DNA of 64,000 nt from Brucella tritici (GTDB lineage Bacteria; Pseudomonadota; Alphaproteobacteria; Rhizobiales; Rhizobiaceae). Position 1 is the first letter of the stretch. Each line of letters starts with the position of its first letter. The notes beneath the pieces are model-generated. The model was not told the origin of the DNA and did no database searches. It saw only the letters and a program-made list of their open reading frames with translations. Below, one piece after another: positions 1 through 7,442 of the stretch. The DNA is taken from the NCBI RefSeq assembly GCF_902825325.1, contig NZ_CADEAR010000004.1:186001-250000 (forward strand), in the 5' to 3' direction. The translations under genes were made by a program, and so were the position numbers.

Positions 1-1
1 G

Positions 2-1387
2 AAACTGCTCACCGTCAGCGAGGCGAAAGCGCTCGACCTGCCACGGATGACGGAGCTGTTCACCGCTCACCTCAATCCGGGTCAGCTTCACTTCATGAAG
101 TTGCTCGGTTTTCACAAGGTGAAGATCGAACGTGCCGAAGGCATGTATTATTACGACCAGAACGGGCGCTCAATTCTCGACTTCTTCGGCGGTTTTGGAT
201 CGCTGGCTTTCGGTCACAATCATCCGCGTATTCTGGAAGCACGGCGCCAATTCCAGGAAGAAATGCGTCACGAGATCGCAATCGCCTTCATGTCGCAGTA
301 TGCGACCGCACTCGCTTATGATATTGCGGCCTGCTCGCCGGGCGATCTCGACATGGTGTTTCTGGGGTCTTCCGGTTCCGAGGCAATGGAGGCCGCAATC
401 AAGGTGGCAGAGCGCGCTGCGGGTCCGAAAAAGCCCAAGATCGTCTATGCGGAAAATTCGTTCCACGGCAAGACCAAGGGCGTCCTGTCTATCACGGATG
501 GCGGGCTTTATCGTGGTGAATTCAAGCTTGTCGATAACACCCTGCGTGTGCCCTTCGGTGATATCGCGGCTATTGAGAACGCATTTCGCTCCGACCCCGA
601 AATCGGGGTAATTGTGCTGGAGACGGTGCAAGGCGGTGGCGGCATCATTCAGGCCGATGCTGAGTTCTGGCAGAAGCTGCGGAGCCTTTGCGACCAGTAT
701 GGTGTGATCTGGGTTGCCGATGAAGTGCAGTGTGGGCTGGGACGAACCGGGAAATTCTATGCTTTCGAGCATTATGGCGTGATACCGGACGTCACTGCCT
801 TGGCGAAGTCGCTGGGTGGTGGAAAGACGGCCATGGCTGCAATGATTGCCCGCAGCGATATCTATATGAAGGCCTACGGCACGCCCAAGACAGCAATGAT
901 ACATGCCATGGCGACCTTTGGCGGGATTGGTGAAGCCTGCATCACGTCGATTGAAGCATTGAACGTGCTCTATGACGAGCATCTGATCGATAACGCAGCC
1001 GATGTTGGAGAATATCTTCTGGATCGTCTGGATGAGTTGCAGAGCCGCTATCCTGCGCTTGTCAAAGACGTGCGCGGGAAGGGGATGATGGTGGGGCTGG
1101 AGTTCCATGATTTCTCACAGACCATGCCGGTCGTGCTGCGACCTGTCTTGGCGATGCTTGATGAAAAGCTGAAAGGTTCGCTTCCTGGCTTTATCGGCAG
1201 CCATCTGCTGCGCGATCATGGAGTTCTGGTCGCCTTTACCGAATATAATCGAAACGTCATCCGTCTGGAGCCGCCGCTGATCTGCGGGCGCGAGCATGTG
1301 GACGCATTCATCCAAGCATTGGATGAGGTACTTTCACGCGGCATTGTCCGGATTGTGCGGGATTTCGTCAGGGCTCAGATCAAATGA
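2..1387 (+). CDS. Class III (PLP) aminotransferase, 5' end outside window
   Basis: A PLP-dependent class III aminotransferase of the ornithine/putrescine/acetyl-ornithine superfamily that moves an amino group between an amine or amino acid and a 2-oxo acid in the cytoplasm. Visible signatures are GSSGSEAMEAAIK (phosphate-binding region), the cofactor aspartate in WVADEVQCGLGRTG, and the likely Schiff-base lysine in ALAKSLGGG, about residue 254 counted from the ATG at 47. Codons before that ATG stay open to the window edge and read KLLTVSEAKALDLPRM, which looks like genuine protein, so the real start is probably upstream and the entry is partial. The substrate cannot be read from the sequence. 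It ends 11 bp before the convergent membrane-protein gene. Confidence 0.85.
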   Translation, partial: KLLTVSEAKALDLPRMTELFTAHLNPGQLHFMKLLGFHKVKIERAEGMYYYDQNGRSILDFFGGFGSLAFGHNHPRILEARRQFQEEMRHEIAIAFMSQYATALAYDIAACSPGDLDMVFLGSSGSEAMEAAIKVAERAAGPKKPKIVYAENSFHGKTKGVLSITDGGLYRGEFKLVDNTLRVPFGDIAAIENAFRSDPEIGVIVLETVQGGGGIIQADAEFWQKLRSLCDQYGVIWVADEVQCGLGRTGKFYAFEHYGVIPDVTALAKSLGGGKTAMAAMIARSDIYMKAYGTPKTAMIHAMATFGGIGEACITSIEALNVLYDEHLIDNAADVGEYLLDRLDELQSRYPALVKDVRGKGMMVGLEFHDFSQTMPVVLRPVLAMLDEKLKGSLPGFIGSHLLRDHGVLVAFTEYNRNVIRLEPPLICGREHVDAFIQALDEVLSRGIVRIVRDFVRAQIK

Positions 1388-1398
1388 GCCGTTTCTAA

Positions 1399-3075
1399 TT
1401 AAGGAATGAGACCGGGGCGAAGCAACAAATCCCAACAGGGGTTCAAAGCGACGACGGTACGATCCTGTAGCGCTTCGGCATATATTTTCTGCAAGGCAAG
1501 GCGATTGGTCGTCGTTGGACATTTCGCGCGCAATATGCCGTCGGTTGCTTCTACGGCAGCTTTCGTTTCCTTGGATAACGCCCGGACTGTGCGGAAGGGA
1601 TCGGCGCCGATCTGGATATGCCGTGTCGCATCGCGATCCAATATCCACGCAAATGGATTGACGAAGTCGAGCGACATGATGCTTTGCAGGTGAAGATTCT
1701 TCTGGGTCTCGAAGGATTTCAGATCCTTTACCACCTGGTTTGCAGAAACGAGCCAGTACACCTGGAAATCGATTTCCGAATAAAGCTGCCAGCTAGGTAG
1801 CTGGCCTTGTGCTGCCAGCGCGTCATAGGCTGTATTGTTTTCCGGGTAATGGGTTTCGAAAAGCTCTGCCCGCTGCAGGAAATCGGGCCGGGTTAGGACC
1901 TGCCCGAGATTTTTCAGTTCCGGCAAAGACGGCTCTACATAAGTTGGGGCTACGGCAACGGCGCGCAGGGTACGGTGCACAACCTTGGTGAACGTCGGAA
2001 TGACACAGAAGGCAGCGAGCAAGACGAAGGCGATTTTGAGCTTCTCGGGGACGGCTTTCATCCGCTGAAAGATCAGAAGCAGGATAGGCCAAAGGAATAT
2101 GAATTCCTGACTTCCGGTGTTCTGCGTTTCAAGGATGATGCCGCCCAGAAGCCCAATGGCGAGCCAGACAGAGCTCCGGTCGAAGAAGCGATTTTGTTCA
2201 CTGGACTGGCGCTGTTCATTCCAGAAAAGGGCCAGAACAAGGATTACTGTCGGTAGAATAACGTCCAGCTTCAAGGATATGACGGTCAGGAAACGCGGGA
2301 GCAGGGCTTCTTCGTTCAGTGTGACCAATGTAGCAATATCGCGAATATATCCGCTGATAATCCCATTGTGCAGTTCAAGGGCAAGCAGAAATGCTGCGGT
2401 AGCGGCAGCGGCCAGCAGAACGTTGCGGGTTGAGATTCGCCCAGCGAGAAGTGCTGTGAGTCCGAACAGCCCACCTGCAAGGAAACCAGTCACCTTCATC
2501 AAAAGCAGGGTGAGCATCGCTGCCGCGCAAAAGAGCGCGAGCTTTGTGCCGTTGCGCATAAATAGCAGTCCGCACATCAGCACGTAGAGCAGAAGCGATG
2601 TATGGCGGTTATAAATGCCAAACCCATCCAGCCCGGGATAGGGGTAAAAGCTCTGTGTATTGGCTGGAAAGATTGCGAAAACCAGAAATGGAACAAGGAT
2701 CAGAAACCCGGTTGTTCGATTGTAGGGGCGAATCTCTGCCAGTACCCACGCCATCAGAGGGGCTGCAACGGCTAATATTGACCACTGAACGAGCAAAAGC
2801 GGTTGCGCCTGCGGGAACAGGGCGTGCCCCCATGCAAAAAGATAATAGCCAAGTGGCCCGACAGGTGTGGAAAAATCAACGCCTGGAATCTGGCCCATTC
2901 TTATGCGCTGGGCCGCATCGAAATAGATATAGCTGTCCCAATACATCGGCCCAATAGGGGCACGGAGCCTGAATGACAAAAGCGCGATCAGCAGAACCAG
3001 AACAAAACCCAGCCAGATCAAAGGCACGCATAGCAGCGATGGTCTGGCCGATTTGAAGGTCGTGCTGAAGAACAT
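1399..3075 (-). CDS. Polytopic membrane protein, GT-C/ArnT-like N-terminus, hypothetical
   Basis: A 558-residue integral membrane protein with many hydrophobic segments, the first at residues 15-35. A soluble-looking C-terminal third follows. The first extracytoplasmic loop carries an acidic-aromatic stretch (MYWDSYIYFDAAQ, then PGVDFSTPVGPL) resembling the D-rich first loop of polyprenyl-phosphate-dependent GT-C glycosyltransferases. That would suggest transfer of a sugar from a lipid carrier to an envelope glycan, but the assignment rests only on this loop and topology. The gene is monocistronic, convergent with the aminotransferase. Upstream lies the RNA module region, whose left array ends about 130 bp before this start, on the same strand. 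Readthrough from that array into this gene is possible. Confidence 0.6.
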   Translation of the reverse strand: MFFSTTFKSARPSLLCVPLIWLGFVLVLLIALLSFRLRAPIGPMYWDSYIYFDAAQRIRMGQIPGVDFSTPVGPLGYYLFAWGHALFPQAQPLLLVQWSILAVAAPLMAWVLAEIRPYNRTTGFLILVPFLVFAIFPANTQSFYPYPGLDGFGIYNRHTSLLLYVLMCGLLFMRNGTKLALFCAAAMLTLLLMKVTGFLAGGLFGLTALLAGRISTRNVLLAAAATAAFLLALELHNGIISGYIRDIATLVTLNEEALLPRFLTVISLKLDVILPTVILVLALFWNEQRQSSEQNRFFDRSSVWLAIGLLGGIILETQNTGSQEFIFLWPILLLIFQRMKAVPEKLKIAFVLLAAFCVIPTFTKVVHRTLRAVAVAPTYVEPSLPELKNLGQVLTRPDFLQRAELFETHYPENNTAYDALAAQGQLPSWQLYSEIDFQVYWLVSANQVVKDLKSFETQKNLHLQSIMSLDFVNPFAWILDRDATRHIQIGADPFRTVRALSKETKAAVEATDGILRAKCPTTTNRLALQKIYAEALQDRTVVALNPCWDLLLRPGLIP

Positions 3076-3202
3076 GGAACCCCGCTCCCTGGTGCATCCA
3101 GTGCAGAAATTATCTGCAAACCCTTAAAACTACTGAAATAGCCACAGGGTCGTCCGATTGGGTTCAATTTTTTATATGTGTGACGAGTTTCAGAAAAGAG
3201 AA

Positions 3203-3314
3203 CGCCCACTGCACTGGGAGGAGGAGTGTGCAGTGGGCGGATCTATAAAGCGCGATTGGGAGGAGGAGTATCGCGCTTTGGGTTCGGTTTTTGGGAGGAG
3301 GAGTAAAACCGAAC
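3203..3314 (-). ncRNA. Left CUCCUCCC hairpin array (three cuckoo/CcsR-like stem-loops)
   Basis: Three perfect stem-loops lie in a row, in minus-strand order 3314-3282 (10-bp stem), 3279-3247 (10-bp stem) and 3239-3203 (12-bp stem). All three have the identical 13-nt loop ACTCCTCCTCCCA, while the stem sequences differ, so the loop and the pairing are conserved rather than the stems. The last hairpin is followed on the minus strand by TTCTCTTTTCT and probably works as the terminator. CUCCUCC resembles the 3' end of 16S rRNA, so the loops can pair with GGAGGAG Shine-Dalgarno sequences. This matches the loop motif of the cuckoo RNAs of rhizobia and the CcsR RNAs of Rhodobacter. Strand choice rests on that motif and the T-rich end. 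Confidence 0.8.
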
Positions 3315-3390
3315 AAACCCAAAATAGGAATAAGGGCCGCTGCATACAAGGGGCAACGCTGCAATGCAGATATGCATTTTTGGGTAGCTA

Positions 3391-3432
3391 AAAAAGAAAC
3401 CGCCCCGCAGCGGTCTAGCGCGCTGGGGCGGT
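3391..3432 (-). terminator. Rho-independent terminator upstream of the left array
   Basis: On the minus strand an 8-bp GC stem (ACCGCCCC 3432-3425 with GGGGCGGT 3406-3399) encloses a second 4-bp helix (AGCG/CGCT) with a GC bulge on the 3' side, followed by TTTCTTTTTT. The same bulged architecture occurs at 3798-3829 before the right array. Just upstream, minus-strand 3456-3440 can fold as TCCTC/GAGGA, so GGAGGAG lies in a potential local stem. It ends a transcript starting somewhere between 3440 and about 3600, whose product is unknown. Confidence 0.65.
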
Positions 3433-3797
3433 ACTCCCTCCTCCAAGTGAGAGGAACAATAACCGCGCTCGTGGAGAAAGCAACCCCCTAATAGAACTCT
3501 AGGATTTTCAGAAAATACTGAAATTTGTGTAAGATATTTGATTGATACTCATTCAGATTCTAACCGGTTTAAGAGCATTTTGATCACACTGCACGACTGA
3601 ACTATATCCGATCTTGAACAGTGTTTAATCGAGCGGCTGGAGGCGCGGAAAAGTTTGTTGAAGCAAGAATCTTCAACCATTGGCTGATATTGTTCACCAG
3701 ATTTTCAAGTGCGCGTGCAGATTGTCTATTTATTTTTGTCAAAGCTATGAGTAAGTTCCTCCATCTTCTTCGATTGGGGGCTTTCGAGGGAGATATG

Positions 3798-3840
3798 CCG
3801 CCTCAGCGCGTTCATTCGCTGCGAGGCGGTTTTCATTTTG
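3798..3840 (+). terminator. Rho-independent terminator upstream of the right array
   Basis: The stem CCGCCTC (3798-3804) pairs with GAGGCGG (3823-3829) and encloses AGCG/CGCT with a two-base GC bulge, followed by TTTTCATTTT. Sequence and bulge match the minus-strand terminator at 3399-3432, so the two are paralogous. A 29-codon frame starts at 3795 behind GAGGGAG and runs through the hairpin. It has no counterpart in the left copy, so it is probably not a gene. Confidence 0.6.
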
Positions 3841-3915
3841 GGTCTGTTGAAAGTGCATATCAGCAATGCAAGCTTGTTGATTGAGCGGGCCTGCTGGGCA
3901 GGCTATTAAAAATGC

Positions 3916-4030
3916 GTCCGGTTCACTCCTCCTCCCAAGAACCGGACCTCAAGCGCGATACTCCTCCTCCCAATCGCGCTTACAGATTAAGCCCACAACG
4001 CTCTTCTCCTCCCAGGCGTTGTGGGCTTTT
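3916..4030 (+). ncRNA. Right CUCCUCCC hairpin array (three cuckoo/CcsR-like stem-loops)
   Basis: Three stem-loops are found at 3916-3947 (9-bp stem, loop ACTCCTCCTCCCAA), 3951-3981 (9-bp stem, loop ACTCCTCCTCCCA) and 3989-4028 (13-bp stem, loop TCTTCTCCTCCCAG). The last is followed by TTTTCTATA and is a good intrinsic terminator. The middle hairpin is the same, stem and loop, as the middle hairpin of the left array, while the outer ones differ in stem sequence. A small hairpin with TGCAT/ATGCA arms lies upstream at 3854-3870, as in the left copy (3363-3378). Expected role, by analogy with cuckoo/CcsR RNAs: stress-related small RNAs that pair with Shine-Dalgarno regions or bind protein through the loops. 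Confidence 0.8.
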
Positions 4031-4059
4031 CTATACTCTGCTCACGTAATTTTTCAGGT

Positions 4060-4180
4060 TGGAACGTATTGTTAATTCCAGAATCGGAGCTAACGTTCCA
4101 TTTTCCCTGTGCGTGCACTCCTGAGAGCTCGCCCGCCTCGCGCCCCTAAGCCCCCCGCCCAAACGCGAGGCGGTTCCTTT
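4060..4180 (+). ncRNA. Candidate small RNA with C-rich loop terminator hairpin
   Basis: Two stem-loops follow the right array: TGGAACGT/ACGTTCCA at 4060-4100 followed by TTTTCCC, and a 10-bp stem CCGCCTCGCG (4133-4142) with CGCGAGGCGG (4164-4173) followed by TTCCTTT. The 21-nt loop of the second holds CCCCCCGCCC. The stem resembles the terminator stems at 3399 and 3798. This could be a separate small RNA or the 3' end of a readthrough transcript. No promoter was identified. Confidence 0.35.
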
Positions 4181-4978
4181 GAGCGGAACCTTCCAAACAA
4201 TCTATATTCCGTGCGTCAGTCAGGGATCATTCCTACTGACGAGGACGGCATTCGTAGAGAAAAGACAACGATCAGAAAGATCGCTGTTGCTTCGCTGAGT
4301 TATACTCACTCGTTGCATCGACCGGGTCGGCTGATGGGCCGCCTGAAGGTTTTTCATGGCGCATATTGTTCATGAAATTCTTGATGAAGCGCTGACAATA
4401 TCAGAAAATGATCCAGCTGATCTCCAAATGTCTACTAATTAGAAGAAATATGATTTAAAAAGAATCGGATAGATTTTTATCGAGTTCCGCTCAGTGTAAG
4501 ATATTCTCGATTTAGGGCTAAATAAAAATATATTATAAAAATATAATACATTACGCAGCGTCACATTTGATCGGAATTTAATTTTATATTTTTGCAACGT
4601 CTTCTGTGGATGGGCTAAGAAACCGCAATAATCAATCCGATTGTCCGTTTATAATTAAGAATAGGCTGAGTCGCTTTCGAGCTGGAAGTGCCTTTGGCTG
4701 TTCAATCGGGCACAATGTTGCGTTCCGTGTCCGATGGCTACCGCATCAGTCCGAAACTCGGAATCGCTTTTCGGAAAGCGTGATGTGTAGTTTCAATAGC
4801 TTGGAGTGTCCTGCGTGCGCCCATAAGGACGCGCAGCACTTTAATGTCCGCTGATAGTTATGTTCTGATCGTCAAAAAGGGACCGGCTGCTCCCGCAGTT
4901 GGAACTATTTGGGCTTCAGAAATTAACCATCTGTTAACCATTGCGCATATAGACCGGATAAACCGTTTTTTAACCAAG

Positions 4979-5707
4979 ATGAATCAAGTGCTAACACAGT
5001 CTCGTCCAATCCGCTTGAAAGGGAGGTCCTTTCTTGCGCTGGTACTCTCGCCTGAACTGCCGCTCGATGGCTGGCTCGACAAGCTGGACGATCTTGCAGC
5101 CCGTTCAGTGGGGTTCTTTCTGAATCGCCCGATCGTTCTCGATCTGGAGAATGTTTCGATTGAGCGTCCCCAATTGGTTCAGTTGCTTGAGGATCTGGTT
5201 AAACGTGGCGTCTGGATTACGGGGTTTGAAAATGCGCGGCCCTCTCTGTTGGGCCCAGGTATGCCGCCTGCAATGCGTGGTGGGCAGCCTGCAGCAGATT
5301 TCGACCCGGAGATCACAGAGCCGAAACCGCAGGAGCGTGCACCGGTTGCCTCCGCGTCGGTGCAACTTGTCAAGGCTGTTCCGTCGATGGTCGTCACCGA
5401 GCCGGTTCGGTCTGGCCAATCGGTCTATTTTCCGGACGGTGATGTAACGATTGTTGGCTCTGTAGCGTCCGGTGCTGAAGTGGTGGCAGGTGGTTCGATC
5501 CACGTCTATGGCGCGTTGCGCGGCCGTGCAATGGCTGGAACAGCCGGAAATGCCGATGCGCGCATTTTCTGCCGCAAGATGGAAGCAGAACTCGTTGCCA
5601 TCGACGGCCTCTACAAGACGGCCGAAGACATGGAGAGCCGGTTGCGTGGACAGGCGGTCCAGCTCTGGCTCGACGGCGATTATATGATGGCAGAAACGCT
5701 GAGTTAG
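4979..5707 (+). CDS. minC: Septum site-determining protein MinC
   Basis: Inhibitor of FtsZ polymerisation that, with MinD, blocks division septa near the cell poles. An N-terminal FtsZ-binding domain (RLKGRSFLALVLSPELPLD) is followed by a proline-rich linker and the C-terminal beta-helical MinC domain, which binds MinD and self-associates (the repeated GDVTIVGSVASGAEV and GSIHVYGALRGRA pattern, then ARIFCRKMEAELVAIDG). The frame is open from 4844, but the preferred start is the ATG at 4979 (MNQVLTQSRPIRL), because the extra 45 residues look unlike protein and the resulting 242 residues fit the family. No strong ribosome-binding site precedes it. It is followed by minD after 146 bp. Confidence 0.93.
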   Translation: MNQVLTQSRPIRLKGRSFLALVLSPELPLDGWLDKLDDLAARSVGFFLNRPIVLDLENVSIERPQLVQLLEDLVKRGVWITGFENARPSLLGPGMPPAMRGGQPAADFDPEITEPKPQERAPVASASVQLVKAVPSMVVTEPVRSGQSVYFPDGDVTIVGSVASGAEVVAGGSIHVYGALRGRAMAGTAGNADARIFCRKMEAELVAIDGLYKTAEDMESRLRGQAVQLWLDGDYMMAETLS

Positions 5708-5853
5708 CATTGCCCTCAGAGCTGAGAAGCTTTGAGAGAAGCAGATTTCAATAGGATTTAAGGCACTTTTGAGTGTCGTAAAAGAAAAGCAGAGCACTTC
5801 ATAGCCCGGGTAACGAATGCTCTGGAGGCGCGCGGGAGATACAGGAGACAAAT

Positions 5854-6669
5854 ATGGCAAAAGTGATTGTTGTAACTTCCGGTAAGGGTGGCGTTGGCAA
5901 AACGACATCAACCGCTGCAATCGGTGCTGCGCTGGCACAACGCGGCGAGAAGACTGTCGTTATCGATTTCGATGTCGGTCTGCGTAACCTCGACCTCGTC
6001 ATGGGCGCAGAACGCCGCGTCGTGTTCGATCTGGTCAATGTCATTCAGGGTGATGCGAAGCTTCCACAGGCTTTGATCCGCGACAAGCGCCTTGAGACAC
6101 TGTATCTGCTGCCTGCCTCCCAGACACGCGATAAGGATAACCTGACCACCGATGGCGTCGACCGCGTCATGGAAGATCTCAAGAAAGAGTTCGACTGGAT
6201 CATTTGCGACAGCCCTGCCGGGATCGAACGCGGTGCCACGCTCGCCATGCGTCATGCGGATATGGCTGTGGTCGTCACGAATCCTGAAGTGTCGTCCGTG
6301 CGCGATTCCGACCGTATCATCGGTTTGCTGGATGCCAAGACACTCAAGGCCGAGCGTGGCGAACGCGTGGAAAAGCATCTCCTGCTGACCCGCTATGACC
6401 CGGTGCGCGCCGAGCGCGGTGACATGCTGAAGGTCGATGACGTTCTCGAAATTCTGTCCATCCCGCTTCTGGGTATTATTCCGGAAAGCCAGGATGTTCT
6501 GCGGGCATCCAATATTGGTTCGCCCGTAACGCTTGCCGATCAGCGCAGTGCGCCTGCATTGGCTTATCTCGACGCAGCCCGCCGCCTCGCCGGTGAAGAA
6601 GTGCCGATGACTGTTCCATCCGAAAAGCGCGGCCTTCTGGGTAAACTTTTCGGAAGGAGAGCGGCATGA
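5854..6669 (+). CDS. minD: Septum site-determining ATPase MinD
   Basis: Membrane-associated ATPase of the ParA/MinD family that recruits MinC to the membrane and oscillates or forms gradients under MinE control. The deviant Walker A motif GKGGVGKTT lies at residues 10-18, the second Walker region is [12 protein letters not shown], and the C-terminus [11 protein letters not shown] is the amphipathic membrane-targeting helix. Length 271 is typical. The ATG follows CAGGAGACAAAT, a good ribosome-binding site. Its last four bases overlap the start of minE, which indicates translational coupling. Confidence 0.97.
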   Translation: MAKVIVVTSGKGGVGKTTSTAAIGAALAQRGEKTVVIDFDVGLRNLDLVMGAERRVVFDLVNVIQGDAKLPQALIRDKRLETLYLLPASQTRDKDNLTTDGVDRVMEDLKKEFDWIICDSPAGIERGATLAMRHADMAVVVTNPEVSSVRDSDRIIGLLDAKTLKAERGERVEKHLLLTRYDPVRAERGDMLKVDDVLEILSIPLLGIIPESQDVLRASNIGSPVTLADQRSAPALAYLDAARRLAGEEVPMTVPSEKRGLLGKLFGRRAA

Positions 6670-6935
6670 GCCTGTTTCGTTTCTTCAGCAAGCCTGCTTC
6701 CGCGCCGCAAGCGCGCGAACGGTTGCAGGTTCTGCTTGCCCATGAAAGGGCGTCACACGAACATTCTGATCTTGTTGCGGTATTGCGAGAGGAAATTCTC
6801 GCCGTTATCGCCAAACATATCCAGATTGATCGCGACAAGGTTAGCGTGAAAATGGATCGGGGCGATCAGATGTCGACGCTCGAAGTCGATATCGAACTTC
6901 CGTTGAAGACGAAAGCGAAGGTGCGGGCAGCCTGA
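6666..6935 (+). CDS. minE: Cell division topological specificity factor MinE
   Basis: Stimulates MinD ATPase and restricts MinCD to the poles. The 89-residue protein has the N-terminal MinD-activating segment ([26 protein letters not shown]) and the C-terminal topological specificity domain ([13 protein letters not shown], then VDIELPLK). Its ATG overlaps the minD stop in ATGA. It is the last recognised min gene; a small open frame follows after 46 bp. Confidence 0.96.
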   Translation: MSLFRFFSKPASAPQARERLQVLLAHERASHEHSDLVAVLREEILAVIAKHIQIDRDKVSVKMDRGDQMSTLEVDIELPLKTKAKVRAA

Positions 6936-6981
6936 TTAGTACCAAATTTGCGGATAGCCGAAAAAGATGGAGGGAAAAACC

Positions 6982-7152
6982 ATGAACCGCGGTGCACTTC
7001 TCACCAGATTGAAGGAGCTTCAGGAACTTCCAAAGTTTCAGAAGCGGGATATCTGTACCATAAGCGCTTTCTTGCAACTCGAGGCACTGGCAGAGCATGT
7101 CAGGGTCTGTGAAGAGGCAGCAGGCGTTGCACAAACAGGGCAGGATCATTGA
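6982..7152 (+). CDS. Small hypothetical protein downstream of minE
   Basis: A 56-residue soluble frame (MNRGALLTRLKELQELPKFQ) with leucine-rich, probably helical content and two cysteines. The chosen ATG at 6982 lies seven bases behind the strong ribosome-binding site GGAGGG; the ATG at 6967 overlaps that site and is less likely. An intrinsic terminator overlaps its stop codon. Its position suggests cotranscription with minCDE, but no known domain was recognised and no function is proposed. Confidence 0.5.
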   Translation: MNRGALLTRLKELQELPKFQKRDICTISAFLQLEALAEHVRVCEEAAGVAQTGQDH

Positions 7153-7166
7153 TCCTGCCTTTTTTC
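7139..7166 (+). terminator. Intrinsic terminator after the min operon
   Basis: The arms GGCAGGATCA and TGATCCTGCC (7139-7159) are followed by TTTTTTC. The structure overlaps the stop codon of the small frame behind minE and closes the min transcription unit. Confidence 0.7.
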
Positions 7167-7234
7167 TTGTAAGGCTCAGCTTTATCGAGTGCTCCGAGCT
7201 CCTCGGCTTAGGCAGGCAGATCAGGGGTGCCGCT

Positions 7235-7318
7235 TTTATGGCACGGCAAAAAACATCTGCAAGTAGCAGCCGAGGAAGACAAGGGCGACCAGCGCCGCGA
7301 TGAGGAACAGGAGCTTCA
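7235..7318 (-). CDS. Possible 27-residue single-pass membrane microprotein
   Basis: Minus strand, ATG at 7318 to TAA at 7235. The translation begins MKLLFLIAALVALVFLGCY and ends LQMFFAVP. It is almost wholly one transmembrane helix with a positive N-terminal residue. No clear ribosome-binding site precedes it (GATGATGAATG). It lies between the min operon terminator and the ArgP gene, both clear of this interval. It could equally be a chance hydrophobic frame; conservation in related genomes would decide. Confidence 0.35.
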
Positions 7319-7442
7319 TTCATCATGCATCGCTCAATCGCTGTTCACGTTCAAGAAAACAGATGGTGATTGACGGGATCAGTGAAGAAAATCCTTCTCT
7401 ATCCCATTGTTCCAATGTGATTTTTGGAAGTGATGGCTTGCC

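Larger units (their letters stand above)
3076..4978. other. 1.9-kb region without a recognised protein gene: structured RNA modules and minC leader
   Basis: No convincing protein gene was found. The left part (3203-3432, minus) and right part (3798-4030, plus) contain two copies of the same RNA architecture, pointing away from a centre near 3.6 kb. A further plus-strand hairpin with a C-rich loop sits at 4133-4173. From about 4380 to 4600 the DNA is AT-rich. The last 370 bp lead into minC and contain open frames (for example 4606-4854) whose translations look like no known protein. A stem-loop at 4214-4241 (CGTCAGT/ACTGACG) and an 8-bp stem at 3656-3678 are extra structures of unknown role. 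Confidence 0.7.

Noticed and set aside
170..1108. 312-codon open frame on the minus strand at the window start
   Set aside because: Antisense to the class III aminotransferase, with no recognisable domain.
3621..3884. 87-codon frame before the right array
   Set aside because: It runs through the bulged terminator hairpin and has no counterpart in the paralogous left copy, so it is probably not translated.
3203..4030. CRISPR-like look of repeated 13-nt units with variable flanks
   Set aside because: The repeated unit is the loop of hairpins with perfectly paired but varying stems, only three per array; there are no spacer-length intervals and no cas genes.
4606..4854. 82-codon frame before minC
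   Set aside because: It has no ribosome-binding site, no known motif, and cysteine/asparagine-rich composition unlike neighbouring proteins.
4844..4978. N-terminal extension of MinC by 45 residues
   Set aside because: The extra segment lacks family similarity and a ribosome-binding site; the ATG at 4979 gives a typical MinC.
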